Source: WTGU01 sp965200925 (GTDB taxonomy: Bacteria > Pseudomonadota > Alphaproteobacteria > UBA828). Taken from it: a DNA stretch of 64,000 nucleotides. Position numbers and translations under genes: made by a program. The stretch's first letter is position 1. Every line of letters starts with the position of its first letter. A model generated the notes under the pieces. The model did not search any database and was not told the DNA's origin. It saw only the letters and a list, made by a program, of their open reading frames with translations. The stretch spans positions 1,736,001 to 1,800,000 of the forward strand of contig OZ241738.1 in the NCBI GenBank assembly GCA_965200925.1, in the 5' to 3' direction. Of the stretch, positions 8,488 through 17,727 are shown one piece after another.

Positions 8488-9027
8488 CTATCCGTCGGCC
8501 CGTGCCGCGCGCAGCTGGCGGGCGCGCTCCAGGATTCCGTTCTCGAGGCTGGCCTCGGTGTCGGGAGAAACCGCGCGATCCGCCCAGCGGCCGTCTGCGC
8601 CCCGCTCCTGGTGGAAGACGGAAACGCGCAGGCCGTCCGCGCGCAGCGCCCGGTCCAGGATATAGACCGTGAGCTTGAAACGCTCGTCCGGGGTTTCCGG
8701 GGGCGCGTACCACTCCGTGATGATCACGCCGCCGAACGGGTCGGCCGACGAAAGCGGCATGAACGAGACCGTGTCCAGGGCGGCGCGCCAGAGGAAGCCG
8801 TTGACGCCGATGACGCCGCCCGCCGCCCGCTCCTCGCGGGAAGCGCCCATGAGCTTGAGGCCGCCCGGCCCGAAGATGCCGCCCGAGGAGGAGTCCAGGC
8901 CGGCCGCGCGGCGACGCGGGTCCTCGACCTCTGCCTGGTCCCGGTCGGCGTACTGGCAGCCTGCCCCGACGAGGGCGAGAGCCAGGGCGCCGGCGAACAC
9001 CGCCTTGCCCTTCACGAAACGCTTCAT
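8488..9027 (-). CDS. DUF3576 family lipoprotein
   Basis: This 179-residue protein starts with MKRFVKGK and a hydrophobic segment ending in the lipobox VGAGC, so it is a predicted lipoprotein. The core, IGVNGFLWRAALDTVSFMPL then GGVIITEWY and a LTVYILDRALRADGLRV strand, matches DUF3576, a family typically next to leuS in Alphaproteobacteria. GGTGGTCGGG precedes the ATG at 9027; an in-frame ATG at 9069 is less likely because it would precede the signal peptide. The role is unknown; position suggests an envelope function co-expressed with leuS and lptE. Confidence 0.85.
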   Translation of the reverse strand: MKRFVKGKAVFAGALALALVGAGCQYADRDQAEVEDPRRRAAGLDSSSGGIFGPGGLKLMGASREERAAGGVIGVNGFLWRAALDTVSFMPLSSADPFGGVIITEWYAPPETPDERFKLTVYILDRALRADGLRVSVFHQERGADGRWADRAVSPDTEASLENGILERARQLRAARADG

Positions 9028-9062
9028 CCCGACCACCGTTTGATCGCGCAGAGGCCGCCCTT

Positions 9063-11486
9063 TTACCACAAGCCGCGCGGGCGGCGCGCGGAGATATCGC
9101 CGCCGCGGGCGAGCGGCGCTACCCCCGACCGCGCGCGCTCGACGCAGGCGAGCGCCGCCATGTCGAGGATGGCGTCGGTATCGATGCGGTGCCTGGCGTA
9201 GAGCGCCGGGATGTCGCCGGATTCACCGAATCCGGTCACCCCGAGCGGATAGGCACGGTGGCCGGCCACCGTGCCCAGCCAGGAGAGGCCGGCCGGGTGA
9301 CCGTCGAGGACGGTGACGAGGGCGGCGTCGGGCGGCAGGCAGGCGAGCAGCCCCTCGACGTGGGACGGGCGCCCCGGCGCCTCCCCCCGCGCCCGCGCCG
9401 CGGCGGCGGCGAGCCAGCCGGCATAGAGGCGGTCGGCCGACGTGACGGCGAGCAGGCCGACTCCCGGTATTTCGTCAGCGAGCGCCTCGTGTGCGGCCCG
9501 TGCCTCGGGCACGACGGCGCCGGAAAAGGCCAGCGCCAGCGCTGCGTCTTCCGCGGGCTCGACGAGCCAGTAGCCGCCGGCCAGGAGGTCGCGGCGCAGC
9601 GCCTCATCCATCGCGCGTGCCGGCTGGTCGACGGCGCGCGTGGACAGCCGGCAATAGACGGCGCCGCCATCCGGCGCCTGGAGGTGGCCAAAGCCCCAGA
9701 GCAGGATTTCGGCGAGCTCGTCAGCGAAGGCGGGCTCGAACGACGCGAGCCCCGGCTGGCCCATCGCCAGCAGCGGCGTGCCCACCGACTGGTGCGCGCC
9801 GCCCTCCGGGGCCAGGGTGATGCCGGACGGCGTGCCCGCCAGGAGGAAGCGGGCGTCCTGGTAGCAGGCGTAGTTCAGCGCGTCGAGGCCGCGCGCGATG
9901 AAGGGGTCGTAGACGGTGCCCACCGGGAGCAGGCGGGCGCCGAACAGCTGGTCCGAAAGCCCGAGGGCGGCCAGCAGGAGGAAGAGGTTGTTCTCGGCGA
10001 TCCCGAGCTCGATATGCTGGCCGTTGCGGCTCAGCGACCATTTCTGCATCGAGACGACCTTCTCCGAGCGGAAGACGTCCTCCCGGTCGGCCCGGTCGAA
10101 AATGCCGCGCTGGTTCACCCAGCCCCCCAGATTCGTCGAGACGGTGACATCCGGCGAGGTGGTGACGATGCGGGAGGCAAGCGGGCTCTCGCCCTTGCCG
10201 AGGTCGTTCAGGATGCGGCCGAAGGCCTCCTGCGTGGAGAGGCGCGCACCGGGGCGGAACGGCAGCGCGTCCGGCAGCGGGACGGGCGGGGCCGTCGCCC
10301 GCGGCGGCTTGCCGTTGAAGGGCGCGGCGGCGATGAAATCCGCGAGCGCTTCCTCGCCTACGGGAAGTCCGGCGAAAGGCGACCATTCGGCGCCTTCCGC
10401 GATGCCCATGGCGGTGCGGAAATCCGCCATCTGCTCCCCGGTCATGAGGCCGGCGTGGTTGTCCTTGTGGCCGGCGAAGGGCAGGCCGAAGCCCTTGATC
10501 GTGTACATGATGAAGCAGTGAGGGACGTCGGACCGGGCCGCATGCAGGGCTTCCAGGACCGCCTCCACGTCGTGGCCCGCGAGATTGGTCATCAGGTCTT
10601 GAAGGCCGTCGTCGTCGTAGCCGGCAAGCAGCGCCTTCATGCCCGCCACGTGGCCGATGTCGCGCGAGAGGCGTGCCCGCCAAGCGGCGCCTCCCTTGAA
10701 GGTGAGCGCGCAGTAGAGCTCGTTTGGGCAGTCGTCGATCCACTCCCGCAGCGCTGCGCCGCCGGGCTTCGCGAAGGCGGCCTGCTGGCGGTAGCCGTAT
10801 TTCAGGATCACCACCTCCCAGCCCACCGCCTGGAAGAAATCCTTGATCTTCTGAAACAACCGGTCCGAGACCACACGGTCCAGGCTCTGGCGGTTGTAGT
10901 CGATGATCCACCAGAGATTGCGTACGTCGTGCTTCCAGCCTTCGAGCAGCGCCTCGAAGACGTTGCCCTCGTCGAGCTCGGCGTCGCCCATGACGGCGAT
11001 CATGCGGCCGGGAGCGTGCGGCGCGGGCGCGAACTTGTGGAAGCGCACGTAGTCCTGCACCATCGAGGCGAACAGCGTCATGCCGACGCCGAGGCCGACC
11101 GAGCCGGTGGAGATGTCCACGTCGTCGCTGTCCTTGGTCCGCGACGGGTAGCTCTGCGCGCCGCCCAACGCGCGGAAATTCTCCAGCTTGGCCCGGGTCT
11201 GCTTGCCGAAGAGGTACTGGATCGCGTGGAACACCGGGCTCGCGTGAGGCTTCACCGCGACGCGGTCGTTCGGCCCGAGGACGTCGAAATAGAGCGCCGT
11301 CATCAGGGTCGCGACGGACGCGCAGGAGGCTTGGTGGCCGCCCACCTTGAGGCCGTCGCGGGCGGGGCGCAGATGGTTCGCGTTGTGGACCGTCCAGGCG
11401 GAGAGCCACAGCACCTTGCGCTCCAGCGCGTTCAGGCAGGCGAGCGTCTCCGGCGCGATGACGGGCTTGTTCGAGAGTCGGGTCAT
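9063..11486 (-). CDS. Homodimeric E1-type (AceE/MdeB-like) thiamine-dependent enzyme, annotated widely as transketolase
   Basis: The 807-residue protein binds thiamine diphosphate: GDAELDEGNVFEALLEGWKH begins a GDx...N cofactor motif near residue 170, closing at IIDYN. The layout (cofactor domain, then a pyrimidine-binding domain with GIAENNLFLLLAALGLS, then a C-terminal transketolase-like domain) resembles homodimeric pyruvate dehydrogenase E1 or the 2-oxobutyrate enzyme MdeB more than a sugar transketolase. A GGGGGAGG motif 8 bases before the ATG supports 11486; an upstream extension to 11780 is unlikely. Neither E2 nor E3 genes lie in the window, so the true 2-oxoacid substrate is unknown. 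It may head the DUF3576-leuS-lptE-holA transcript. Confidence 0.8.
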   Translation of the reverse strand: MTRLSNKPVIAPETLACLNALERKVLWLSAWTVHNANHLRPARDGLKVGGHQASCASVATLMTALYFDVLGPNDRVAVKPHASPVFHAIQYLFGKQTRAKLENFRALGGAQSYPSRTKDSDDVDISTGSVGLGVGMTLFASMVQDYVRFHKFAPAPHAPGRMIAVMGDAELDEGNVFEALLEGWKHDVRNLWWIIDYNRQSLDRVVSDRLFQKIKDFFQAVGWEVVILKYGYRQQAAFAKPGGAALREWIDDCPNELYCALTFKGGAAWRARLSRDIGHVAGMKALLAGYDDDGLQDLMTNLAGHDVEAVLEALHAARSDVPHCFIMYTIKGFGLPFAGHKDNHAGLMTGEQMADFRTAMGIAEGAEWSPFAGLPVGEEALADFIAAAPFNGKPPRATAPPVPLPDALPFRPGARLSTQEAFGRILNDLGKGESPLASRIVTTSPDVTVSTNLGGWVNQRGIFDRADREDVFRSEKVVSMQKWSLSRNGQHIELGIAENNLFLLLAALGLSDQLFGARLLPVGTVYDPFIARGLDALNYACYQDARFLLAGTPSGITLAPEGGAHQSVGTPLLAMGQPGLASFEPAFADELAEILLWGFGHLQAPDGGAVYCRLSTRAVDQPARAMDEALRRDLLAGGYWLVEPAEDAALALAFSGAVVPEARAAHEALADEIPGVGLLAVTSADRLYAGWLAAAAARARGEAPGRPSHVEGLLACLPPDAALVTVLDGHPAGLSWLGTVAGHRAYPLGVTGFGESGDIPALYARHRIDTDAILDMAALACVERARSGVAPLARGGDISARRPRGLW

Positions 11487-11566
11487 GCGGCCTCCCCCGC
11501 CCCGCGCGCCCGGCCCGAAGGGGATTGGACCGGCCCGGCCGTTCGTGCTCCCCTCGGCCTGCGCCG

Positions 11567-12259
11567 ATGACGCAGGGGCCGCACGGCAGCACCCGGGGCC
11601 GCGCGCCGGGGAGCCTAGGCGAAGGAGCTGGCGACGCGCAAGCGGCCGCGGCGGCCCGCGAAGCCGCGGCGCGCACGCTCGCCGAATACGACCGCATCGC
11701 CGACGCCTACCGCCGCGGCACGGCCGACCACGACGTAAGCCAGAACGTGGCCGCCCTGCTGGAGGCGATCGAGGGCGCACCGCCTTACGCGATTCTCGAT
11801 CTGGGTTGCGGGCCGGGCCGCGACCTGCGCCGCTTCGCCGCCCTCGGACACGAGGCCACGGGCCTCGACGGTTCCGCCGCCCTCGTCGCCATGGCCCGCG
11901 CCGACGGCCTCTGCCCCGTGCTGCATCAGGATTTCCTCGTCCTCGACCTGCCGCCGGAACGGTTCGACGGCATCTTCGCGAACGCCGCCCTGTTCCACGT
12001 GCCGCGGAGCGAACTCCCCCGCGTCCTCGCCGCTCTCGCGGCGACCCTCAAGCCGCGCGGTGTGCTCTTCTCCTCCAACCCGCGGGGGGCGAACGAGGAA
12101 GGCTGGGCCGGCGGCCGCTACGGCTGCTTCCACGACCTGGAAGCATGGCGCACCTACGTCACCGCCGCCGGCTTCACGGAACTGCGCCACTACTACCGCC
12201 CGCCCGGCCGCTCCCGCGCCGAACAACCTTGGCTTGCCACCGTCTGGCGCAAGGCGTGA
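11567..12259 (+). CDS. Class I SAM-dependent methyltransferase
   Basis: About 230 residues. The SAM-binding motif I reads ILDLGCGPGRDLRRFAALG near residue 60, followed by GLDGSAALVAMAR (motif II acidic region), then a FDGIFANAALFHVPR motif and the closing GVLFSSNPRG strand. The N-terminal segment, TLAEYDRIADAYRRGTADHDVSQN, resembles small-molecule methyltransferases. The start is uncertain: a TTG at 11525 with AAGGGG just upstream would add 14 residues. The substrate cannot be told from sequence. It is divergent from the E1-like gene and 324 bases ahead of the MDR gene, so it may be independent. Confidence 0.75.
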   Translation: MTQGPHGSTRGRAPGSLGEGAGDAQAAAAAREAAARTLAEYDRIADAYRRGTADHDVSQNVAALLEAIEGAPPYAILDLGCGPGRDLRRFAALGHEATGLDGSAALVAMARADGLCPVLHQDFLVLDLPPERFDGIFANAALFHVPRSELPRVLAALAATLKPRGVLFSSNPRGANEEGWAGGRYGCFHDLEAWRTYVTAAGFTELRHYYRPPGRSRAEQPWLATVWRKA

Positions 12260-12407
12260 CGGCGGCGCCTCCCCCTTCTTCGAGATGCGCGGGTCTCCGG
12301 GCCCGCCGTCTTCCGTGCGCACGTCGCGCCGACGGGCGTGAGAGGACCCGCGCTCCGGCGGGCGGGGCGACACGCGACGTTTCCGGCCTTCCGTCCGCGC
12401 ATACCGC

Positions 12408-12515
12408 TAGCGCCGGCGCTTCCGCCAGCGCCTCCCGCTCCGTGGTGCCCTCTGTCACGGCTTCCGGGATGTCGAGAAACGACACCAGCACGGACCCCCT
12501 TCCGCCATCTCCAGC
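12408..12515 (-). pseudogene. HicB antitoxin remnant
   Basis: The 324-base gap 12260-12583 has no intact gene, but its minus strand encodes a stretch reading GDGGRGSVLVSFLDIPEAVT followed by EGTTEREALAEA. This is the core of HicB antitoxins (DGGGYxVxFPDxPExxTxGxTxEEALxxA). The usual methionine start, the helical EEAL continuation and the C-terminal DNA-binding part are absent, and no hicA-like gene is adjacent. I take it as the fossil of a toxin-antitoxin locus. The rest of the gap shows nothing I can support, apart from the AAGGAGG ribosome binding site of the next gene. Confidence 0.5.
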
Positions 12516-12583
12516 CCGCGCACCGGGTGCGGACCGTCGGGATGTTGTATCGTCGGAGCGGGACAGGGGGAAGGAGGCGTCGG

Positions 12584-13606
12584 ATGGCGCGCGTGGTTCG
12601 GTTCGGCCGGCATGGCGGGCCGGAGGTTCTGGATATCCGAGAGGAGGCGCCCGTGCGGCCGGGGGCAGGAGAGGTGCGCATCGAAGTGGAGGCGATCGGA
12701 CTCAACCGGGCAGAAATCATGTTTCGCACCGGCCACTACGTCGCGGCGCCGTCCTTCCCCTCACGCATCGGCCTCGAGGCCAGCGGCACGATCGACGCGC
12801 TGGGGCCCGGCGTCTCCGGCTTCGCCATCGGTGACCGCGTCGCCGCCGTGCCCTATCTCTCGTGGGACGAGTGGGGCAACTGGACCACGGACTCGGTCGT
12901 CAAATACGGCGTCTACGGCGAGAGCGCGGTCGTCCCGGCCTTCACCGTCGCGCGCAACCCCGACGGGATCTCGCCAGTCCAGGGGGCGGCGATCTGGTGC
13001 CAGTACGCGACCGCATGGGGCGGGCTGATCGACCACGCGGCGCTCACCCCTTCCGACATCCTGCTGGTCACCGCGGCCAGCAGCAGCGCGGCGCTTGGCG
13101 GGTTGCAGATCGCCAAACTCGTCGGTGCTACGGTCATCGCGGCGACGCGCAAGGCGGACAAGGCGGACTTTTTGCGAGGAGCCGGCGCCGACCACGTGGT
13201 CGCGACGGAAGAGGAAGACCTCGCCCGGCGCGTCAAGGACATCACCGGCGGCCGGGGCTTCACCGTTGCCTACGACCCGGTGGGCGGGCGCTTCCTGCGG
13301 GCGCTCGTGGACGCGGCCCAACCCGGCGCCACCATCGTCAACTACGGCAACCTACGCACCGAGGCCGTGGACATCCCGATCCTGCCGATGCTCGCGAAAC
13401 GGCTGGACATCAAGTTCCACAGCCTGTTCGACACGGTCCGCCTGCCGGAGAAGCGCGCGGCCTGCTTCGCCTGGGTGCACGAGCGCGTCGCTTCGGGCGC
13501 GCTCGAAGCGATCGTCGACCGGACCTTTCCGCTGGAGCGGATCGTCGAAGCCCACCGCTACATGGAATCCAACCGGCAGACGGGCAAGATCGTGGTGACG
13601 GTCTGA
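12584..13606 (+). CDS. Zinc-independent MDR-family (quinone-reductase-like) oxidoreductase
   Basis: A 340-residue medium-chain dehydrogenase/reductase. Residues 1-120 form the GroES-like catalytic part (GPEVLDIREEAPVRPG, then GLNRAEIMFRTG), and the Rossmann domain begins near 150 with LLVTAASSSAALGGLQIAKL. No zinc-ligand Cys or His cluster is seen, as in quinone-reductase-type members. AAGGAGG lies 7 bases before the ATG. It opens a plus-strand run of closely spaced genes (27 bases to the first permease), so it is probably co-transcribed with the importer and may act on the imported compound. The substrate is unknown. Confidence 0.85.
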   Translation: MARVVRFGRHGGPEVLDIREEAPVRPGAGEVRIEVEAIGLNRAEIMFRTGHYVAAPSFPSRIGLEASGTIDALGPGVSGFAIGDRVAAVPYLSWDEWGNWTTDSVVKYGVYGESAVVPAFTVARNPDGISPVQGAAIWCQYATAWGGLIDHAALTPSDILLVTAASSSAALGGLQIAKLVGATVIAATRKADKADFLRGAGADHVVATEEEDLARRVKDITGGRGFTVAYDPVGGRFLRALVDAAQPGATIVNYGNLRTEAVDIPILPMLAKRLDIKFHSLFDTVRLPEKRAACFAWVHERVASGALEAIVDRTFPLERIVEAHRYMESNRQTGKIVVTV

Positions 13607-13633
13607 CGAGCGGGACGGGCACGGGAGAACGGG

Positions 13634-14548
13634 ATGGCGGTCGCGACGGCCCAGGCGGCGGCCGTGTTCCCTGCGCGTCGTCTCCGGGACTTCCTGGCCG
13701 GCAACCGCGTGTTCTGGCTGGTCCTGCCGGCCTTCTCATTCTTCCTGATCTTCTTCGTCATCCCGACCGTTTCGCTGTTCCTCATCTCGTTCGACAAGTC
13801 GGTCGCGGGCGTGGTCGATATCCAGTGGGATTTCACGCTCAAGAACTACATCCGCTTCTTCAACCGCGCGCTCTATTACGAGGCCGCGTTGCGCTCGATC
13901 GGGATGGCGGCGCTGGTCTCGGTTTGCACCCTCGCACTGGGCTATCCGCTCGCCTACTTCGTCGCCAAGACCAAGCATCCAGGGCGCAACACTTTCTACA
14001 TGATCCTCGTCTTGAGCGCGATGCAGCTCGACATGGTGATCCGCCTGTTCGGCCTCATGGTGCTGATGGGCGACAACGGGATCGTCAACGGCATCCTGCG
14101 CGACCTGGGCGCGATCGAGGAGCCATTGCCGCTGATGTACAATTTCTTCGGCGCCGTCGTCGGGCTCGTGCAGTTCACCCTGCCGTTCATGGTGCTGTCG
14201 CTGATCGGCATCATTCGCGGCATCCACCCGTCGCTGGAGGAGGCTGCGCGGAGCCTGGGCGCCAACCGCTGGACCGCTTTCTGGCGCATCGTCTTTCCGC
14301 TCAGCATGCCGGGGATCCTCGCCGGCACGCTGCTGGTCTTCGCGATCTCGATCTCGTCCTACGTCGTGCCGGCGCTGATGGGAGGCTGGAAGGTGGTGGT
14401 GATGCCGCTCCACATCTACCAGCAGATCGCCGAGATGGGGAAATGGCAGTACGGCGCGACCATCGCCGTGGTCCTTTTCGTCACCAGCATGGTCGCGGTC
14501 TACGTCTACCAGCGTTTCGCGGCGCGCACCGCCGGGGGGCGGGCGTAA
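13634..14548 (+). CDS. ABC transporter permease (polyamine/PotB-type)
   Basis: A 304-residue inner-membrane permease with six hydrophobic segments. The EAA loop that contacts the ATPase reads EEAARSLGANRWTAFWRIVF near residue 200. The opening after 35 residues, FWLVLPAFSFFLIFFVIPTV, and the PotB/CysU-like organisation place it with importers of spermidine/putrescine-type substrates. The next permease starts 1 base after its stop, so the two are translated in step. It works with the second permease, the binding protein at 15431 and the ATPase at 16644. Confidence 0.9.
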   Translation: MAVATAQAAAVFPARRLRDFLAGNRVFWLVLPAFSFFLIFFVIPTVSLFLISFDKSVAGVVDIQWDFTLKNYIRFFNRALYYEAALRSIGMAALVSVCTLALGYPLAYFVAKTKHPGRNTFYMILVLSAMQLDMVIRLFGLMVLMGDNGIVNGILRDLGAIEEPLPLMYNFFGAVVGLVQFTLPFMVLSLIGIIRGIHPSLEEAARSLGANRWTAFWRIVFPLSMPGILAGTLLVFAISISSYVVPALMGGWKVVVMPLHIYQQIAEMGKWQYGATIAVVLFVTSMVAVYVYQRFAARTAGGRA

Positions 14549-14549
14549 G

Positions 14550-15407
14550 GTGGCGGCGGCGCGGCCTGCCTTCCGGCTCTTCCGCCGGCGCCGGGCCGGG
14601 GAAGAGCCGGCCGTGGCGCTGCCGCTCAAGATCGGCGCCTGGATCGCCTTCATCGTCCTGCTGTTGCCGGTCGTCATCGTGGTGCTGGCCGGGCTCAATT
14701 CGGGCGATCACCTGACTTGGCCGCCGGAGGGGCTTTCGCTCCGCTGGGTGTTCGAATTCTTCCGCGCGAGCGAGTTCCTCGACGCCTACGTCTTCAGCCT
14801 GTGGCTCGCGGTGGTCGTCATGGCGATCTCCACCACCCTCGGCACCATGGCGGCGATATTCCTCACCCGGGTGGCCTTCCCCGGCCGCAACCTGCTGCGC
14901 GCCTACTTCCTCTCGCCGTTGATCCTGCCGGGGATCGTGCTGGGCCTCGCGCTCTACGTCTTCTACGTATCGAGCGGGATCGGCCTCTCGCGCACCCTGC
15001 CGGGCCTGATCATCGGCCACGTGCTGGTGACGGCACCCTACGTCATCGGCACCGTCTCGGCGGCGCTCTTCAATTTCGACATCGCCCTGGAGGAGGCCGC
15101 CCGCAGCCTCGGCGCGGGCCCCCTCACGGCCTTCCGCAAGGTGACGCTGCCGATCATCGGGCCGGGCGTGGCGGCCGGCGCGATCTTCGCCTTCATCGTG
15201 TCGTTCGGCCAGTTCGACGTCTCGCTCTTCCTCAGCACGCCGAACTATACGCCGCTGCCGATCGCGCTTTATATTTCGCTGCGATACACCTTCGAGCCGA
15301 CGGCGGCTGCGGCGGGGATCTTCGCCATTGCGCTGGTCGTGGTGTCCATGCTCCTCACGTCGCGGCTCATCAACATCCGGCGCTTCGCCGGAATCAAGTT
15401 CTCGTGA
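14550..15407 (+). CDS. ABC transporter permease (PotC-type)
   Basis: A 285-residue second permease beginning with GTG. Six hydrophobic spans follow a short basic N-terminus. The EAA motif is EEAARSLGAGPLTAFRKVTL near residue 180, matching a PotC-like partner of the previous gene. The 1-base spacing after the first permease indicates coupling. The N-terminal 28 residues are positively charged and could be shorter if a later start is used, but no better ribosome binding site is visible. Confidence 0.9.
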   Translation: MAAARPAFRLFRRRRAGEEPAVALPLKIGAWIAFIVLLLPVVIVVLAGLNSGDHLTWPPEGLSLRWVFEFFRASEFLDAYVFSLWLAVVVMAISTTLGTMAAIFLTRVAFPGRNLLRAYFLSPLILPGIVLGLALYVFYVSSGIGLSRTLPGLIIGHVLVTAPYVIGTVSAALFNFDIALEEAARSLGAGPLTAFRKVTLPIIGPGVAAGAIFAFIVSFGQFDVSLFLSTPNYTPLPIALYISLRYTFEPTAAAAGIFAIALVVVSMLLTSRLINIRRFAGIKFS

Positions 15408-15430
15408 TCAACCGAGGGAGGGAGAGAACG

Positions 15431-16564
15431 ATGCCCAGGAAGAATCCGACGATCGGGGCCGGGCCATCCCGGCGGTCTGTGCTCAAGGGCGCGGCGGCGG
15501 CCGGGGCCGTCGCGGCGTCGGCCAAGTTCGGCCCATTCAACATCAACCACGCCTGGTCCAAGGACGTGCACTGGGACGGCCAGCCCTTCGACGCTGGCGG
15601 TGCGACGTTCAACCTCGGCGAATGGGGCGGCTTCTGGGAGGAATTCGTCCGCGGCGCCATGCTGGACGAGTTCGAGAAGACCTACAACTGCAAGATCGCC
15701 TACGATTCCTCCTGGCCATGGTTCCCCAAATACGTCGCCGGCGGCCCCAAGGAGCCGGCTTTCGACATGTGTAATTGGAACCTGCCGGAGATGATGAAGA
15801 CCGCGCGGGCCGGCGACTACTTCCTGCCGGTGGACGAGATCAGGGCGAATGTGCCGAACGCGGCCGATTGCTGGGATTTCGCCTTCGACAACGGCATCGG
15901 CGTCACCTGGGCCTTCGGCCAGTACGCCTACGTCTACCGGACAGATCTGGTCGACCCCGCGCCGGCCGACTTCAAGGCGTTCTGGGAGGACCGCTTCGCC
16001 GGCAACCGCGCCACCTACATCACTTCCAACACCTTGCAGATGGTGTTCTTCATCACTGCCAGCGTCGCCTGGGGCGACGGGCCGGAGGACATGGAGGCCG
16101 GCTTCGACGCCATGCGGCGCGCCATGCCGATGAAGATCAGCGATTTCACCGGCAACATGCAGACCCTGGTGGAGCGCGGCGAGGTCCACGTCGGCGTCCA
16201 GTGGGAGGGGGAGGTCTATCTCCAGATGGACAAGGAGATCCCGGTGGCGCCCGTGATCTGGGAAATCCGCAAGCCGATCCTAACCCAGACCAAGACCGTC
16301 AGCCGCTACGCGCAGCCGATGCAGAAGAAGCTGGCGCTCGCGCTCATGAACGAGACGCTGGCGCCCGCCTATCAGGAGAAGAGCGGCGCCACGTTCTATC
16401 TGCGCCCGACCAACGGCAAGGCGCCGGTCGCGGCCAACCTCGCGAGCAAGGGCGTGGTCAACGAGAGCGGTGCCATGGAGGGCCTCTGGATCCCCGACTG
16501 GAACTGGTATCTCGACAACGAGGACGACATCGTCGAGACCACGAACGAGATCTTCGGCGGCTGA
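15431..16564 (+). CDS. ABC transporter substrate-binding protein (Tat-exported, polyamine-type fold)
   Basis: A 377-residue periplasmic binding protein. The N-terminus carries SRRSVLKGAAAAGAVAASA, a twin-arginine signal, so it is likely exported folded. The body shows NLGEWGGFWEEF, then YIT and QWEGE-type elements, with many Trp and Tyr that could line a ligand cleft. The ligand is unknown; the neighbouring DUF917 and hydantoinase genes suggest a ring amide or similar nitrogenous compound (inference). AGGGAGGGAGAG precedes the ATG. Confidence 0.88.
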   Translation: MPRKNPTIGAGPSRRSVLKGAAAAGAVAASAKFGPFNINHAWSKDVHWDGQPFDAGGATFNLGEWGGFWEEFVRGAMLDEFEKTYNCKIAYDSSWPWFPKYVAGGPKEPAFDMCNWNLPEMMKTARAGDYFLPVDEIRANVPNAADCWDFAFDNGIGVTWAFGQYAYVYRTDLVDPAPADFKAFWEDRFAGNRATYITSNTLQMVFFITASVAWGDGPEDMEAGFDAMRRAMPMKISDFTGNMQTLVERGEVHVGVQWEGEVYLQMDKEIPVAPVIWEIRKPILTQTKTVSRYAQPMQKKLALALMNETLAPAYQEKSGATFYLRPTNGKAPVAANLASKGVVNESGAMEGLWIPDWNWYLDNEDDIVETTNEIFGG

Positions 16565-16643
16565 GGCCGCTTTGGAGCCGCGGCGGAGCCGGCGCGCTCC
16601 GGCTCCCGCCGCCTTCCTCCGCAGGGCATGGACGGGGAAGGGC

Positions 16644-17714
16644 GTGTCGGACGTCGAGCTGGCGAACCTGACCAGGCGCTACGGCGAGACGCTGGCGGTC
16701 GAAGGCGTGAGCCTGCGCGTCGAGGAGGGCGAGTTCTTCTCGCTGCTCGGCCCTTCCGGCTGCGGCAAGACGACGACGCTCCGCATGATCGCGGGGTTCG
16801 TCCGCCCCAACGAGGGCCGGGTGTTCATCGGCGGCGAGGACATGACTTTCCTGCCGCCGGAGAAGCGGGGGATCGGGATCGTCTTCCAGAACTACGCGAT
16901 CTTCCCGCACATGAATGTCTTCGACAATATCGCCTTCGGCCTGAAGATGCGGAAGGCGCCGAGACGGGAGATCCGCGCCCGCGTCGAACGGGCGCTCGAC
17001 CAAGTGAACCTCGGCGGCTACGAGCGGCGCTACCAGCGGGAGCTGTCCGGCGGCGAGCAGCAGCGGGTCGCGCTCGCTCGGGTGCTGGTCACCGAGCCCC
17101 GGATCCTGTTGCTCGACGAGCCCTTGAGCGCGCTCGACAAAAAGCTCCGCGAGGAGATGAAGTACTGGATCAAGGCGCTCCAGCAGTCCCTTGGCATCAC
17201 CACGGTATACGTCACCCACGACCAGGGCGAGGCGCTCACCATGTCCGACCGGATCGCGGTGATGAACCGGGCGCGGGTGGTCCAGATCGGGGCGCCGGAC
17301 ACGATCTACGAGCATCCGGCGGATCGCTTCGTCACCGACTTCATCGGCGAATCCAATATCCTCGAAGCGACCGTGGCGTCGCTGAGCGAGCGGGAATGCC
17401 GGGTCGCGATCGGCGGCGTCGAGATCGCCGCGCCCCGGCGCGACGGAATCGCGAAGGGCCAGCCCGTGGGCTTCGTGGTGCGGCCCGAGCGCGTGCTGAT
17501 CGGCGCGGCGGCCGAAGCCGTCCGGGGCCCCCGCGCGCGGGCGACGGTCATGGGCCGCAGCTATCAGGGCGCCATCGTCCGCTACCGGATGCGGCTCGAG
17601 GGCCAGGAGATCGTGGCGGAAGTCCCCAACCGGCCCGACCAGCCGGACCTGGCCGACGGCAGCGCGGTCACCGTCGGCTGGACGGTCGAGAGCGGCGAGA
17701 TTCTGCTCGACTGA
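16644..17714 (+). CDS. ABC transporter ATP-binding protein with TOBE domain
   Basis: A 356-residue ATPase beginning with GTG (GVSDVELANL), with GGGGAAGGG just upstream. Walker A is GPSGCGKTT near residue 39, the Q loop Q near 85 (FQNYAIF), the signature LSGGEQQR near 137, Walker B LLLDEPLSALD near 160 and the switch histidine in THDQGEAL near 195. The C-terminal 110 residues (from about 245) look like a TOBE domain, as in PotA-like ATPases. It ends the importer operon, and its stop is 13 bases from the converging DUF917 gene. Confidence 0.93.
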   Translation: MSDVELANLTRRYGETLAVEGVSLRVEEGEFFSLLGPSGCGKTTTLRMIAGFVRPNEGRVFIGGEDMTFLPPEKRGIGIVFQNYAIFPHMNVFDNIAFGLKMRKAPRREIRARVERALDQVNLGGYERRYQRELSGGEQQRVALARVLVTEPRILLLDEPLSALDKKLREEMKYWIKALQQSLGITTVYVTHDQGEALTMSDRIAVMNRARVVQIGAPDTIYEHPADRFVTDFIGESNILEATVASLSERECRVAIGGVEIAAPRRDGIAKGQPVGFVVRPERVLIGAAAEAVRGPRARATVMGRSYQGAIVRYRMRLEGQEIVAEVPNRPDQPDLADGSAVTVGWTVESGEILLD

Positions 17715-17727
17715 ACGCCGCCGCGAG

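Noticed and set aside
5663..8665. A 1000-codon open frame on the plus strand opposite leuS
   Set aside because: It is the antisense shadow of leuS in high-GC DNA: no family motifs, an Arg/Gly-rich translation and no ribosome binding site.
9189..11570. A 793-codon open frame opposite the E1-like gene
   Set aside because: Antisense shadow without recognisable domains.
12338..12583. Upstream extension of the MDR oxidoreductase
   Set aside because: The extension has no conserved content and a good ribosome binding site directly precedes the ATG at 12584.
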